From contig NZ_CP130630.1 of assembly GCF_030551255.1 (NCBI RefSeq), forward strand, positions 7,111,501 to 7,175,500: DNA of 64,000 nt, written 5' to 3'. The translations under genes were made by a program, and so were the position numbers. Origin of the DNA: Streptomyces sp. NL15-2K (GTDB lineage Bacteria > Actinomycetota > Actinomycetes > Streptomycetales > Streptomycetaceae). Positions 9,638-18,536 of the stretch are shown here, piece after piece (the first letter of the stretch is position 1; every line of letters begins with the position of its first letter). The notes beneath the pieces were generated by a model. The model was given only the letters and a program-made list of their open reading frames with translations. It was not told the origin of the DNA and searched no databases.

Positions 9638-11419
9638 ATGCAGGAAGATGCCGGTATGGCTCCCATGGTTTCAGCGGACTTGCCCGCCCACCGGATGGAC
9701 ACAGTGCGTGTGGCTATCTACGCCCGACAGTCGAAGGCACGTCCCGACACGTCAGAAGCGTCCCCGGAGGCGCAAGTTGCCGCCTGTGAGGCGGTGGCTG
9801 CCAGCCGCTCGGCCAGCGGCGGGGCACGGTGGGAAACCGTCCACACCTTCAAGGATGTTGGCCGCTCCGGATGGGATCCCAAGGCTGTTCGTCCCGGATT
9901 CGAAGACCTCATGACCGCCGTACGCGCGGGTGAAGTCGACGTGGTCATTGTCAATGAGCTTTCTCGTCTCACCCGCAAGGGTGCGCATGATGCCCTTGAA
10001 ATCGACCAGGAATTCAAGAAGTACGGGGTTCGGTTCGTCTCTGCGTTAGAGCCGTTCCTGGACACCAGCACTCCGATCGGCGTCGCAATCTTCGCTCTGA
10101 TTGCGGCACTGGCCAAGCAAGACAGCGACATCAAGGCCGAACGGCTCAAGGGTGCGAAGGAAGAAATTAAAGCTGTCGGTGGACGGCATTCCAGCTCCGC
10201 GCCGTATGGCATGCGGGCAGTCCGAGAGAAGATCGGCAATCTGGTTGTGTCGGTGCTTGAGCCCGACGAGGACAACCCGGATCACGTCGAGATCGTAGAG
10301 CGCATGATTCAGATGAGCTATGACGGCGTCTCCGACAACAAAATTGCCACCACACTTGAGAAGGAAAGCGTACCGGCCCCGGGTAACGCAGAGCGCCGAG
10401 CGACGGAAAAGCGGCTGGCGTCGATCAAGAAGCGCAGGGTGAGCGGAGACGACGACCGCATCATGTGGCGGGCTCAGACTGTCCGCTGGATTCTCAACCA
10501 TCCGGCCATTGGCGGATTCGCCAGTGAGCGCGTGAAGCGGGGCAAGGCTTACGTCAACGTCATTGCCCGGGACGAAACTGGCGCACCGCTTACGACCCAT
10601 CGGGGGATCATCCCCGGGGCCAAGTGGTTGGAGCTCCAAGAGCGTCGGAAGAAGCGCAATAAGGCCAACCGGCAGCCTGGCGGCACGGCAGACGCCAAGC
10701 TGTTGAGCGGGTGGCGCTTCATGACGTGCGGCCTCTGCGTAGGCTCGATGGGGCAGAGCAAGAACAACGGCGGACAGGACTATTACATGTGCGCCAATCC
10801 CAAGGGACACGGCGGACTTTCCATCAAGCGTGAGTACGTCGACGACTACGTTGCCCGGCGAGTGTGGGCGCGACTCGTGAACGCTGACATGAACAATGAG
10901 GAAGACCGCGAGTGGGTGGCGGCCGCTGCACTCCGATTCGCGCAGCAAACCGACTTGGCAGGCGTCCAAGAAGAACGGCGCGAGACTGCGGCACACCTTG
11001 AGCATGTGCGTCAGTCCATTGTGGAGCTCCAGGCAGACCGAAAGGCGGGGCTGTACCGAGGCCGTGATGAGTTGACCACTTGGCGTGCGACCATGCTTCA
11101 GTACCGAGAGTACGAGGATGAATGCGTTGCTCGTCTCGCGGAATTGGACGAACGGACGGCTAGCACGGTTCATATTCCGGCTGAGTGGTTCACGCCGGGG
11201 GAGGATCCGCTGGGGCCAGAATCACCGTGGGCCTCGTGGGACGTGTACGAGCGGCGTTCGTTTCTTGAGCTGTTCCTCACTGGCGTGGCTGTTGGTCCGG
11301 GCCGAGACCCGGAAACCCGGAAGTACATCGCGATTGAGGATCGCGTGACGTTGGACTGGCGGCCACTTCCGAATGATCAGGACAGCGAAGAGGACGAAGA
11401 AGCATTGGTTGCGCTCTAG
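9638..11419 (+). CDS. int: Large serine integrase, phiBT1 type
   Basis: 593 aa. The N-terminal resolvase domain has the catalytic serine in VAIYARQSKARPD, and NELSRLTRKGAHDALEID is shared with phiBT1 integrase as I remember it. The recombinase domain follows (RAQTVRWILNHPAIGGF), then a zinc-ribbon (CGLCVGSMGQS...YYMCANPKGHGG) and a coiled-coil. It sits 50 bp from attL and should recombine attP with the SCO4848-like attB. Codon 137 (10046-10048) is TTA, the rare leucine codon read only by the bldA tRNA, so translation may be limited to late development. Confidence 0.96.
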   Translation: MQEDAGMAPMVSADLPAHRMDTVRVAIYARQSKARPDTSEASPEAQVAACEAVAASRSASGGARWETVHTFKDVGRSGWDPKAVRPGFEDLMTAVRAGEVDVVIVNELSRLTRKGAHDALEIDQEFKKYGVRFVSALEPFLDTSTPIGVAIFALIAALAKQDSDIKAERLKGAKEEIKAVGGRHSSSAPYGMRAVREKIGNLVVSVLEPDEDNPDHVEIVERMIQMSYDGVSDNKIATTLEKESVPAPGNAERRATEKRLASIKKRRVSGDDDRIMWRAQTVRWILNHPAIGGFASERVKRGKAYVNVIARDETGAPLTTHRGIIPGAKWLELQERRKKRNKANRQPGGTADAKLLSGWRFMTCGLCVGSMGQSKNNGGQDYYMCANPKGHGGLSIKREYVDDYVARRVWARLVNADMNNEEDREWVAAAALRFAQQTDLAGVQEERRETAAHLEHVRQSIVELQADRKAGLYRGRDELTTWRATMLQYREYEDECVARLAELDERTASTVHIPAEWFTPGEDPLGPESPWASWDVYERRSFLELFLTGVAVGPGRDPETRKYIAIEDRVTLDWRPLPNDQDSEEDEEALVAL

Positions 11420-11477
11420 GCGGTCGTCTCTTAGCTGCCGCCGACCGCAAGAGCGCCGGTTGGTCCCCACAGGCAAT

Positions 11478-11508
11478 GAACCCGCCTAGCGAAGAACTAG
11501 GCGGGTTC
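11478..11508 (+). terminator. Intrinsic terminator after the integrase gene
   Basis: Perfect 12-bp stem (GAACCCGCCTAG) with a 7-nt loop, 58 bp after the integrase stop. The IS630 copy is inserted just beyond it. Confidence 0.8.
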
Positions 11509-11519
11509 TGCTGCGGCTA

Positions 11520-12647
11520 GTGTCGTGTGAATGAAGTCCTTGGACGATGAACTGGGGTGCGGTTGAATGGCGTATGCCTGTCGCCCTGCCGTTGGCCGTG
11601 TCCGATGCGGACCGTAAGGTTCTGCGTTCGTGGGTCCGCTCGCCGTCGTCCCCGTCGGGGCTGGTGACGCGGGCCCGGATCGTGCTCCTTGCCTCGGAAG
11701 GCACTTCGAACACCGAGATCGCGCGGCGGCTTGAGCTCTCCCGGCAGACGGTGGTGACCTGGCGCGGCCGGTACCGCTCGGCCGGCCTGTCCGGGCTGGA
11801 GGACCGGCCTCGCTCGGGCCGGCCCGGCACCGTGGACGAGGCCGAAGTGGTGGTGCGGACCCTGGAGGGCCCGCCGGAAAAACTTGGCGTGACCCACTGG
11901 TCCTCCCGGCTGCTCGCCGCCGAACTGCGCCTGTCCAACGTCGCGGTGGCCAAGGTGTGGCGCAAGTGGAAGATCCAGCCCTGGCGGAGCGAGACGTTCA
12001 AGTTCTCCACCGACCCGGAACTGGAGGCCAAGGTCCGCGACGTGGTCGGGCTGTACCTGGCCCCGCCGGAGAAGGCGGTGGTGGTCTGCGTCGATGAGAA
12101 GTCGCAGATCCAGGCGCTGGACCGGACCGCCCCGATGCTGCCGGTCCGGCCGGGCCTGGCGGAGCGGCGCACCCACGACTACGTCCGCCACGGCACCACC
12201 ACCTTGTTCGCCGCCCTGGACGTCGCCACCGGGAAGATCACCGCCGACGCCTGCTACGACCGGCACCGCAACGACGAGTTCCTGCGCTTCCTCAAGCAGG
12301 TCGCCAAGGCCCACCCGAGGGTGAAGCTGCACGTGGTCGCCGACAACTACGCCACCCACAAGCACCCCCGCGTGAAGGCGTGGCTGGCGAAGAACCCGCG
12401 GATCACCCTGCACTTCACCCCGACCTCCTGCTCGTGGCTGAACCTGGTGGAAATCTTCTTCGGCATCATCACGCGCCAGGCCATACGCCGCGGCACCTTC
12501 ACCTCGGTCGCCGACCTCACCGACGCCATCCGCCGCTACATCGACGCCTACAACGACCGCTGCCAGCCGTTCACCTGGACCAAGACCGCTGACGAAATCC
12601 TCGAACACGCCACACCCAAACGTCCAAGAACTTCATTCACACGACAC
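11520..12647 (+). mobile_element. IS630-family insertion sequence, 1128 bp
   Basis: 27-bp terminal inverted repeats at 11520-11546 and 12621-12647 (starting GTGTCGTGTGAATGAAG) differ at one base. Flanking TA dinucleotides at 11518-11519 and 12648-12649 are the TA target duplication typical of IS630. Confidence 0.94.
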
Positions 12648-12650
12648 TAG
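11547..12650 (+). CDS. IS630-family DDE transposase
   Basis: 367 aa (or 358 aa from ATG 11574). Two N-terminal helix-turn-helix segments (NTEIARRLELSRQTVVTWR) come before the DDE core: first Asp in VVCVDEKSQIQA, second Asp in HVVADNYATHK, Glu in SWLNLVEIFFG. All catalytic residues are present and the frame is unbroken, so the IS could be active. The TAG stop codon is supplied by the target TA duplication plus one flanking G, so the protein's end depends on the insertion site. Confidence 0.95.
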   Translation: MNWGAVEWRMPVALPLAVSDADRKVLRSWVRSPSSPSGLVTRARIVLLASEGTSNTEIARRLELSRQTVVTWRGRYRSAGLSGLEDRPRSGRPGTVDEAEVVVRTLEGPPEKLGVTHWSSRLLAAELRLSNVAVAKVWRKWKIQPWRSETFKFSTDPELEAKVRDVVGLYLAPPEKAVVVCVDEKSQIQALDRTAPMLPVRPGLAERRTHDYVRHGTTTLFAALDVATGKITADACYDRHRNDEFLRFLKQVAKAHPRVKLHVVADNYATHKHPRVKAWLAKNPRITLHFTPTSCSWLNLVEIFFGIITRQAIRRGTFTSVADLTDAIRRYIDAYNDRCQPFTWTKTADEILEHATPKRPRTSFTRH

Positions 12651-12730
12651 CTCCTCAGCTCAGCCCGTAGGAGGTAGCAGACCTCGGCGGGCGTCGGCCG
12701 GTCGTCCGGGTCGTGGCTCAGAGGGCAGCC
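12651..12730 (-). pseudogene. C-terminal scrap of a kinase-like protein
   Basis: On the minus strand this reads LSHDPDDRPTPAEV then CYLLRAEL, which resembles the last helix of streptomycete Ser/Thr protein kinases (HDPDDRPTAAEV type). It lies between the GNAT stop and the IS630 end and has no start. Probably a relic left when the region was rearranged. Confidence 0.35.
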
Positions 12731-12732
12731 AT

Positions 12733-13236
12733 TTACAGCTTCCGGACCATGACGGCGTACATCGGGGAGTCGTCGGAGGGCTTTGCCTCGCCCGCCTTGA
12801 TGTAGTTCCAGCGTTCGTAGAGGGCCTGCACTTTCGGGTGCTCAGTGTCCACCAGGAGCGTGACCATGTCGGCCGAAACTGATTTGAGCAGCGCGTCATG
12901 GATCTGCTGCGCCCGTCCAGTGCCGCGCCACTTTGGAATCACCATGAGTTCGGACAAAGCGAACGCGGAGCCTTTGAGGTCGGAGGGGCGTCGGTGTCCC
13001 TTCCACCAGCCACCCGGCTTGAACATCGAGCCGTACGCATAGCCAACTGGGCCACCGTCCTCCCAGCCTGAAACGCATTGCCAGTCTTCCCGTGAGGACC
13101 AGAGATCAACGAAGTAGGAGAAGCGCTCGCGCGAGTGGAACGGGTCGGGATCGTCGGCGTATGCCTCGTCGTGGATGTCCAGCAGCAGAGAGCGTACGTC
13201 CCGCGCGTCGGCGTGCGTGTAGCGCTTCAGATCCAT
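12733..13236 (-). CDS. GNAT-family N-acetyltransferase
   Basis: 167 aa with the GNAT core: the beta4 strand ALSELMVIPKWRGTGRAQQIHDALL holds the acetyl-CoA-binding R-G-T-G-R-A turn, followed by VTLLVDTEHPKVQALYERWNY. The substrate is unknown. Its start overlaps the end of the upstream regulator gene by 10 bp, so the two form an operon on the element. It may be resistance-type or regulatory cargo. Confidence 0.87.
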   Translation of the reverse strand: MDLKRYTHADARDVRSLLLDIHDEAYADDPDPFHSRERFSYFVDLWSSREDWQCVSGWEDGGPVGYAYGSMFKPGGWWKGHRRPSDLKGSAFALSELMVIPKWRGTGRAQQIHDALLKSVSADMVTLLVDTEHPKVQALYERWNYIKAGEAKPSDDSPMYAVMVRKL

Positions 13237-14486
13237 TGGGCAGACTCCTCAATCCACTCTGCTACCTCGGGGGTCTTCGACCCTGAGGCTACGAGCACCT
13301 TGCGCGCGGCAGCCAGAGTGTTGGTCGTGCGCCGTGATCCGGATGAGGAGGGCAGCATCATGTACGCCTGCCGGCTCGTCGCGCAGGCAAGTTCAAGCTC
13401 TTCTTGCTTGGCCTGAGCGAGGGCCAAGTGTGCGGTATACAGGGCTCGATTACGGACCATTCCGTCTGGGATGGCCGCAAGGGTGCGATGCAGGCAGTAC
13501 TCAGCCCTTCCGTGATCTCCGAGTGCCGTCCATATGAACGAGGACAGAGCATCAACTTCGCTGCTGTCGTAGAACCTGATCCACTCGGGGCGCTGTTGGT
13601 CGGTGGTGCGCGCAAACGCCCGCTCGGCGTCCTTGAGGGCGCGCAGAGCATCAGACTGCCGCCGGAGGCGCGCTAGTCCGTTAGCGTTGCGCATGTGCCC
13701 GAGAGAGGCGTACAGCGGGTCTCGTCGTGCGATTGACGAGCGCTTCATGACCTCTGCTCCTGCGACGGATTCAGCGTGGTTTTCCCGCTGACTGGACGTC
13801 AGGGTCATGTAGTTCCAGACGTGATACATCGCTTCACTGTCCCGAGACAGACCAGCGAAGGTCAGCGCCTTGTCGAGATGCGCGCGTGCCCGCTGCGGTG
13901 CGCTGGCGTCGATTGAGGCGAAGGCGGCCGAGCTGATGACCTCTGCGGCAAGCCGATGGAGCATGTCTTGTACGCGAGTTGAGGCCGTGGACAGTGCCAG
14001 GGCGGACTGGATTCGTGAAGCCAGCTCCACCGCAAGGTTCTCCACCTTCTTCGAGCCCCGTCCCGCATCGTCATGCCGAAGGATGGCTACGTAGTCCTGA
14101 TGGAAGCGCCGGACATCGTTGATGCCGAGTCGTCCATGGTCGCTGGTGCCTGAGGTCCCAACGGCCAAGACTGAGCCGCTCGCTGCGGAGAGGAACTTAC
14201 GACGATTGTGCACGGGATCTTCCTCCGGTGGTGCACTGCTCTTCTTGCGGGGCACGAACCCTAGATCCTCGGCACGGGCGGACAGAACCCGTTCTAGACA
14301 GAGTCGGATGCGATCCTGCGGCCACTTTGTCTGGCCGCGTAGCCACCGGCGTACATCCGCATCTGTGACGTTACCCGGCTTTCCCGTCAGAAGCTCAATC
14401 TCTGTGTTGATCTCACGTGCCAACTCAGCCTGACGTAACCCGAGTTGTTCCATGCGATCTGCGAGCTTCTGGTTCACCTGTGGCAT
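13227..14486 (-). CDS. XRE-type regulator with TPR-like C-terminal region
   Basis: 419 aa from ATG 14486 (MPQVNQKLADRMEQLGL); in-frame sequence upstream of it looks non-coding. An N-terminal helix-turn-helix (QAELAREI...VTDADVRRWLRGQTKWPQ) is followed by a long helical region with tetratricopeptide-like pairs (ALRALKDAERAFARTT, FIWTALGDHGRAEYCLHRTL). This is a common streptomycete regulator architecture in which the TPR part may sense a peptide or protein. It is transcribed with the GNAT gene and divergent from an ATP-binding protein gene. Confidence 0.8.
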   Translation of the reverse strand: MPQVNQKLADRMEQLGLRQAELAREINTEIELLTGKPGNVTDADVRRWLRGQTKWPQDRIRLCLERVLSARAEDLGFVPRKKSSAPPEEDPVHNRRKFLSAASGSVLAVGTSGTSDHGRLGINDVRRFHQDYVAILRHDDAGRGSKKVENLAVELASRIQSALALSTASTRVQDMLHRLAAEVISSAAFASIDASAPQRARAHLDKALTFAGLSRDSEAMYHVWNYMTLTSSQRENHAESVAGAEVMKRSSIARRDPLYASLGHMRNANGLARLRRQSDALRALKDAERAFARTTDQQRPEWIRFYDSSEVDALSSFIWTALGDHGRAEYCLHRTLAAIPDGMVRNRALYTAHLALAQAKQEELELACATSRQAYMMLPSSSGSRRTTNTLAAARKVLVASGSKTPEVAEWIEESAQWI

Positions 14487-14709
14487 GTCTCCACGGTAGC
14501 TATGAGCGACCCCGGGGGCACGGGTGAAGGTAAAAATCACCGGGGGCATGCGATGGCGTTCCCTCGATTTCACCTGTCCCGGACGTCGCAGCGGCCGTTG
14601 ACTGTGCATCAGCCGCCGGGCAACTCCCCTCGCTCGGCTGCATGGAGGAGAGCCCGGCCCTGCTTCCCCCGTCGGGGCCGGGCGTACCCCACGCCGGAGG
14701 GACTACCCC

Positions 14710-15132
14710 GTGATCATGACAGCCGCCCCCCACGCGATTGGCGAGCCCGGCTACACGTCAGATATGCCGTGCGAGCCGTCGTCGGTTCGTCGCGCTCGAC
14801 AGCTCGTCTCCAGTGCGCTCTGCGCTTGGGGCATGGACGACGACTTGGCCGCAACTGGAGAGCTGATCGTGTCGGAGCTGATGACTAACACGATCGACCA
14901 CACCCGCTGCCGCGAGGCGCAAGTCGTGGTCCAGCGCCGACTGGAGAACCTGGTGCGCATTGGGGTTGCCGACAGAGACGGCAATCTTCCGGAGATGGAC
15001 GACAAGCCCGGGGACGACGCTGATTGCGGCCGCGGCCTACTTCTGGTCGATCAGTTGAGCTACAGGTGGGGGTACGACCTTCTTCGCCACGGCAAGGTTG
15101 TTTGGGCTGAGTGCGCCATGGAAGCGCCTTGA
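14710..15132 (+). CDS. ATP-binding protein, anti-sigma/RsbW-like HATPase
   Basis: 140 aa. GTG 14710 is placed 8 nt after GGAGGG. The GHKL fold shows the N box in IVSELMTNTIDHT, the G1 region in VADRDGNLPE and the G2 region in CGRGLLLVDQLSYRWG. Streptomycetes have dozens of these small HATPase proteins beside XRE or DUF397 genes; the kinase partner or anti-sigma target is usually unknown. Here it is divergent from an XRE-TPR regulator and just upstream of the group II intron. Confidence 0.85.
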   Translation: MIMTAAPHAIGEPGYTSDMPCEPSSVRRARQLVSSALCAWGMDDDLAATGELIVSELMTNTIDHTRCREAQVVVQRRLENLVRIGVADRDGNLPEMDDKPGDDADCGRGLLLVDQLSYRWGYDLLRHGKVVWAECAMEAP

Positions 15133-15642
15133 TGTATCCCCGGCTGAGTCGGGAGGAATTCGGAGAGTATTCCTGGGCTGAATGACTTACCTGGAGTCGA
15201 AAGACAAAGGGGACCGTAGCATGTCAGGAAAGCGGTGGCCGGGTCCAGGTATCAGGGACGGTGTGCCGCGAGGCCCGCGCGATACGGCGAAAGCTGGATT
15301 GCCTGAACCCCAATCTCCAGTCGATTAAAATACGGATCCGCCGGAATGATACCCGAAACCGGCGCTGCCTCCTGCGTCGGTGACTTCTGCCAGCCGACGC
15401 AACTCCGGGAGCCAGGACGATTCCCAGCGAGGGAATTCAAGGAGATGAGTGGGGCGCCTAAGTCGCGCTAGACACGTACATCAAGACGAACCATGGGATC
15501 ACCTAAAGGGCGCGAGCCCCATGGTGACGGAGTGTCCGTAGTAGTCGCAGGGGTAACGGCCTGCCGTGGGGTCCGGGAGAGCCGGAATCAGGGCGAAGGG
15601 ACACAGGTGACATGGGATCCACAAGACCGGAAGGTATGCGTA

Positions 15643-17466
15643 ATGCAGACTGCCGAAGCGGTACTTGAAATCCTCCGTGAACGCGGCAGGCGGAACCTGC
15701 CGTGCAACGAGCTCTATCGACAGATGTTCAACCCGCAGTTGTATCTCCTGGCCCACGGCCGCATCTACTCCAACCAGGGAGCGATGACACCCGGGGCCAC
15801 GGGCGAAACCGCAGACGGCATGTCCCTGGAAAAGATCGGAAGCATCATCGATGCGTTACGCCACGAGCGGTTCCGCTTCAAACCGGTCAAGCGGGTCCTC
15901 ATCCCGAAAAGGAACGGTAAGACGAGGCCGCTGGGCCTGCCGCCATGGACGGACAAGCTGGTGGGCGAGGTGATGCGCCTCCTCCTGGAGGCATACTTCG
16001 AGCCCCGGTTCTCCGACCACTCACACGGTTTCCGTCCCCGACGGGGCTGCCACACCGCACTGAGCGAGGTGGCACGCACCTGGACCGGGACAACATGGTT
16101 CATCGAGGGAGACATCGCCAAGTGCTTCGACTCACTAGACCATCAAGTGATGCTCGAAACCCTGGGCGAAAAGATCCACGACAACCGGTTCCTGCGGCTC
16201 GTGCACAACATGCTCAAAGCCGGATACCTGGAAGACTGGACCTGGAACGCGACGCTCAGCGGCACGCCGCAAGGCGGGGTTTTATCCCCGGTCCTGTCCA
16301 ACATCTATCTGCACAAACTGGACGTCTTTGTCGAGACAGTTCTCATGCCGGAATACACCCGTGGGAAACTCAGGGCGAGAAACCCTGAATACCGCCGGGT
16401 CGAAGCGGCTGTCCAGCGAGCACGCTGGCGCGAAGACCGCGCCGAAGTGCGCGCCCTGCGCAAGCGGCTGCACACCCTCCCGAGCCAGGACATGTCCGAC
16501 CCGGGATACCGCCGCCTGCGCTACGTGCGATACGCCGACGACACCCTCATCGGGTTCACCGGACCCAAGGCCGAAGCCGAAGAAATCAAACAGCGACTGG
16601 CCCAGTTCCTGCGAGACGACCTCAAGCTGGAACTTTCCCAGGAAAAGACGCTGATCACCCACGCCAGAACCGGCGCGGCACGATTCCTCGGATATGAGAT
16701 CACCGTCCGCAGGGACGACCGCAGATCGGAACGGAAAAGAGGCCGCCGGCGACAGCGCCGGTCGACCAACGGAACCGTTGCGCTGCACGTCCCCAAGGAC
16801 GTGATCAAGGCCAAATGTGCCCCATACCTGGAACGCGGAAAACCCGCGCGACAGCCCTCGATGCTTCACTACGACGACTACACGCTCGTCAACATCTACG
16901 GCGCCAGGTACCGCGGAATCGTTAACTACTACCTGCTGGCCGGTGACGTCTTCCGACTGAACCGGTTGCACTGGGTCATGCAGTCCTCGCTGCTGTGCTC
17001 CCTGGCGAACAAGCACCGCTCGACCATGTCGAAGATGGCCCGCAAGTACAAGGTCACCATCGACACCCCGGCCGGGCCACGCAAGTGCCTCCAGGCAGCC
17101 ACCACCCGCGCCCCGAGCAGGAAACCGCTGGTCGCACAGTTCGGTGGCATTCCACTCCAACGGCACAAGGCCGCGGTCCTGACCGACCGCGATCCTGCCC
17201 AACGCCAGCCTCGGCGAAGCGAGTTGACAAGGCGGCTGCTGGCCGGACTCTGCGAACTGTGCGGACAGACCGCACAGATCCAGGTCCACCAGATCCGCCG
17301 ACTCGCCGACCTCGACCGGCTCGGACAGACGCAGCCCGACTGGGCCGTCCTCATGGCCAGGAAACGGCGCAAGACCCTCATGGTCTGCCCGCCCTGTCAC
17401 GAAGGCATCCACGACGGCCGCAAAGCCGCAGTTCACGGCAGTCACTGGAGAGCCCGTTGCGGTTAA
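15643..17466 (+). CDS. ltrA: Group II intron reverse transcriptase/maturase with HNH endonuclease
   Basis: 607 aa from ATG 15643. The RT domain has KRVLIPKRNGKTRPLGLP, GFRPRRGCHTAL, the catalytic RYADDTLIGF and the TPQGGVLSP motif. A maturase X domain follows (KMARKYKV region). The C-terminal En domain is an HNH/zinc type: CELCGQ...HQIRRLADLD...CPPCHEGIHDG. It splices and mobilises its own intron. Its stop codon TAA (17464-17466) lies inside domain V, so the ORF runs into the ribozyme core. Two TTA codons (15856, 16282) make it potentially bldA-dependent. Confidence 0.95.
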   Translation: MQTAEAVLEILRERGRRNLPCNELYRQMFNPQLYLLAHGRIYSNQGAMTPGATGETADGMSLEKIGSIIDALRHERFRFKPVKRVLIPKRNGKTRPLGLPPWTDKLVGEVMRLLLEAYFEPRFSDHSHGFRPRRGCHTALSEVARTWTGTTWFIEGDIAKCFDSLDHQVMLETLGEKIHDNRFLRLVHNMLKAGYLEDWTWNATLSGTPQGGVLSPVLSNIYLHKLDVFVETVLMPEYTRGKLRARNPEYRRVEAAVQRARWREDRAEVRALRKRLHTLPSQDMSDPGYRRLRYVRYADDTLIGFTGPKAEAEEIKQRLAQFLRDDLKLELSQEKTLITHARTGAARFLGYEITVRRDDRRSERKRGRRRQRRSTNGTVALHVPKDVIKAKCAPYLERGKPARQPSMLHYDDYTLVNIYGARYRGIVNYYLLAGDVFRLNRLHWVMQSSLLCSLANKHRSTMSKMARKYKVTIDTPAGPRKCLQAATTRAPSRKPLVAQFGGIPLQRHKAAVLTDRDPAQRQPRRSELTRRLLAGLCELCGQTAQIQVHQIRRLADLDRLGQTQPDWAVLMARKRRKTLMVCPPCHEGIHDGRKAAVHGSHWRARCG

Positions 17467-17483
17467 CGCCGCACGACGGGTTC
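17450..17483 (+). ncRNA. Group II intron domain V
   Basis: A 34-nt hairpin beginning GAGCCCGTTGCGG and ending CGACGGGTTC, with a TTAA tetraloop region and the standard two-stem plus bulge layout. It is the catalytic core and overlaps the maturase stop codon. Confidence 0.85.
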
Positions 17484-17563
17484 GGGAGGAGGCCGCTGGG
17501 AAAAGGAACAGCTCCGCTGTCACCTCGCCCGGCGGCCCACCTCACACTGCTGGTGCCGTCGTA

Positions 17564-17914
17564 ATGCTGATCCCTCGCGTCTTGCTTCGGCTCGTACCGG
17601 CTGAGGAGCTGGAGGACGACCCCCGGCCGGATGCGTGCGTAGAAGTCACCTGTGGTCCAGCGAGTCAATCCAGTGATTCGAACACCCTTGAGTGTCCTCA
17701 ACCCTTGCGCATAACGCCAGCAGATCTCTTACGTCTGCACTTGGAGACGGATCTCCTTCTCAAACAAATGCGGGCTGAGATGAGCGAGGCGGAAACGGCT
17801 TGGGTCGAACGACTTGGACGCTGGTATGCGGAAGGGCGTCAGGCCGTCGAGGCCGGAAATTCCGACGTTGACCTTCTGCGTCGAGTCCTCGCAGGACTCA
17901 GAAACGCCGTATAG
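17564..17914 (+). CDS. Hypothetical AICE protein, 116 aa
   Basis: Not recognised. The C-terminal half (ADLLRLHLETDLLLKQM then ETAWVERLGRWYAEGRQAV) is predicted helical with heptad-like leucines. It starts 19 bp after the apparent intron end and lies 13 bp before the next gene, so it opens the operon leading to Nudix-hemC. A TTA codon at 17729 suggests bldA dependence. The N-terminus may have been altered by the intron insertion. Confidence 0.6.
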   Translation: MLIPRVLLRLVPAEELEDDPRPDACVEVTCGPASQSSDSNTLECPQPLRITPADLLRLHLETDLLLKQMRAEMSEAETAWVERLGRWYAEGRQAVEAGNSDVDLLRRVLAGLRNAV

Positions 17915-17927
17915 AGAGGAACCGCAG

Positions 17928-18536
17928 GTGCCCGTCCGCTCTCCCACAGTTCCGTACGTCGTCCATTGGGACAGCGAGTTGTCCGGTCCGCTGGATGACC
18001 TTGTAGTGGACTTGGGCTCTAAACCGCCGAGACTCGCCTATCGGAATGAACGACCGATGGACCGGGACGGGGCGGGAGTCCTTTGGGGGCGAGTAGGCAA
18101 CTCGCCAAGGGTCGGTGAGCCGTTGTTCGGCGAAATGCACTCCGGCCGACAGTACGAGTGCATGTATGCATTGAAGTGTCAGGTATGCGGCGGTGCCGCC
18201 AGCAAGAACGAGGACGGCTACCTATTCATCATCTTCCCAGAGCCCGCAGATCCTTCCTCCTGGCCAGAGCGGGCCCTGACTACTCAGCCACCCTTGTGCC
18301 TGGAACACGCTCAGCTCTCCATGAGGCGGTGCCCGCACAGGGGCGAATTCTTGGTCGTCCGCGCGAAAGTACCAAAGCTGTGGGGCGTTCAGTCCGTGCT
18401 GTACCGATACACCGGCGATGACTGGGAGTTCGAAACAGAGGTCCCTCCCCTGAAATACGGGGACGTGAGGTTAAACGCCGCGCTTGCCTCGCACCTGATC
18501 CGAGAGCTACGCAACGTCAAGGAAGTGGAGCTGTGA
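17928..18536 (+). CDS. Hypothetical AICE protein with a possible zinc site, 202 aa
   Basis: GTG 17928 follows AGAGAGGA with good spacing; an in-frame ATG at 17814 lies inside the previous gene and is unlikely. Cysteines and histidines in CQVCGG, LCLEHAQ and RRCPHRGEF could bind one zinc. No enzyme motif was recognised. A TTA codon occurs at 18471. The stop overlaps the Nudix ATG by one base (TGATG), so the two are co-translated. Similar proteins sit beside regulators in streptomycete accessory regions, as far as I recall. Confidence 0.7.
   Translation: MPVRSPTVPYVVHWDSELSGPLDDLVVDLGSKPPRLAYRNERPMDRDGAGVLWGRVGNSPRVGEPLFGEMHSGRQYECMYALKCQVCGGAASKNEDGYLFIIFPEPADPSSWPERALTTQPPLCLEHAQLSMRRCPHRGEFLVVRAKVPKLWGVQSVLYRYTGDDWEFETEVPPLKYGDVRLNAALASHLIRELRNVKEVEL

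Larger units (their letters stand above)
15263..17545 (+). mobile_element. Group II intron (approximate ends)
   Basis: The 3' part is clear: domain V at 17450-17483, then a domain VI hairpin (GGCCGCTGGG pairing with CCCGGCGGCC) and a plausible 3' end CCCACCTCAC at about 17545. The 5' end is placed at GTGCCGCG (15263) because bacterial introns begin GTGYG or similar; this end is uncertain. The 380 bp before the maturase ORF are non-coding and rich in paired segments, as expected for domains I-IV. The intron lies between the HATPase gene and a hypothetical gene of the AICE. Confidence 0.72.

Noticed and set aside
14445..14888. Plus-strand ORF overlapping the HATPase start
   Set aside because: Arg/Pro-rich shadow frame. 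The HATPase frame has the motifs and the ribosome site.
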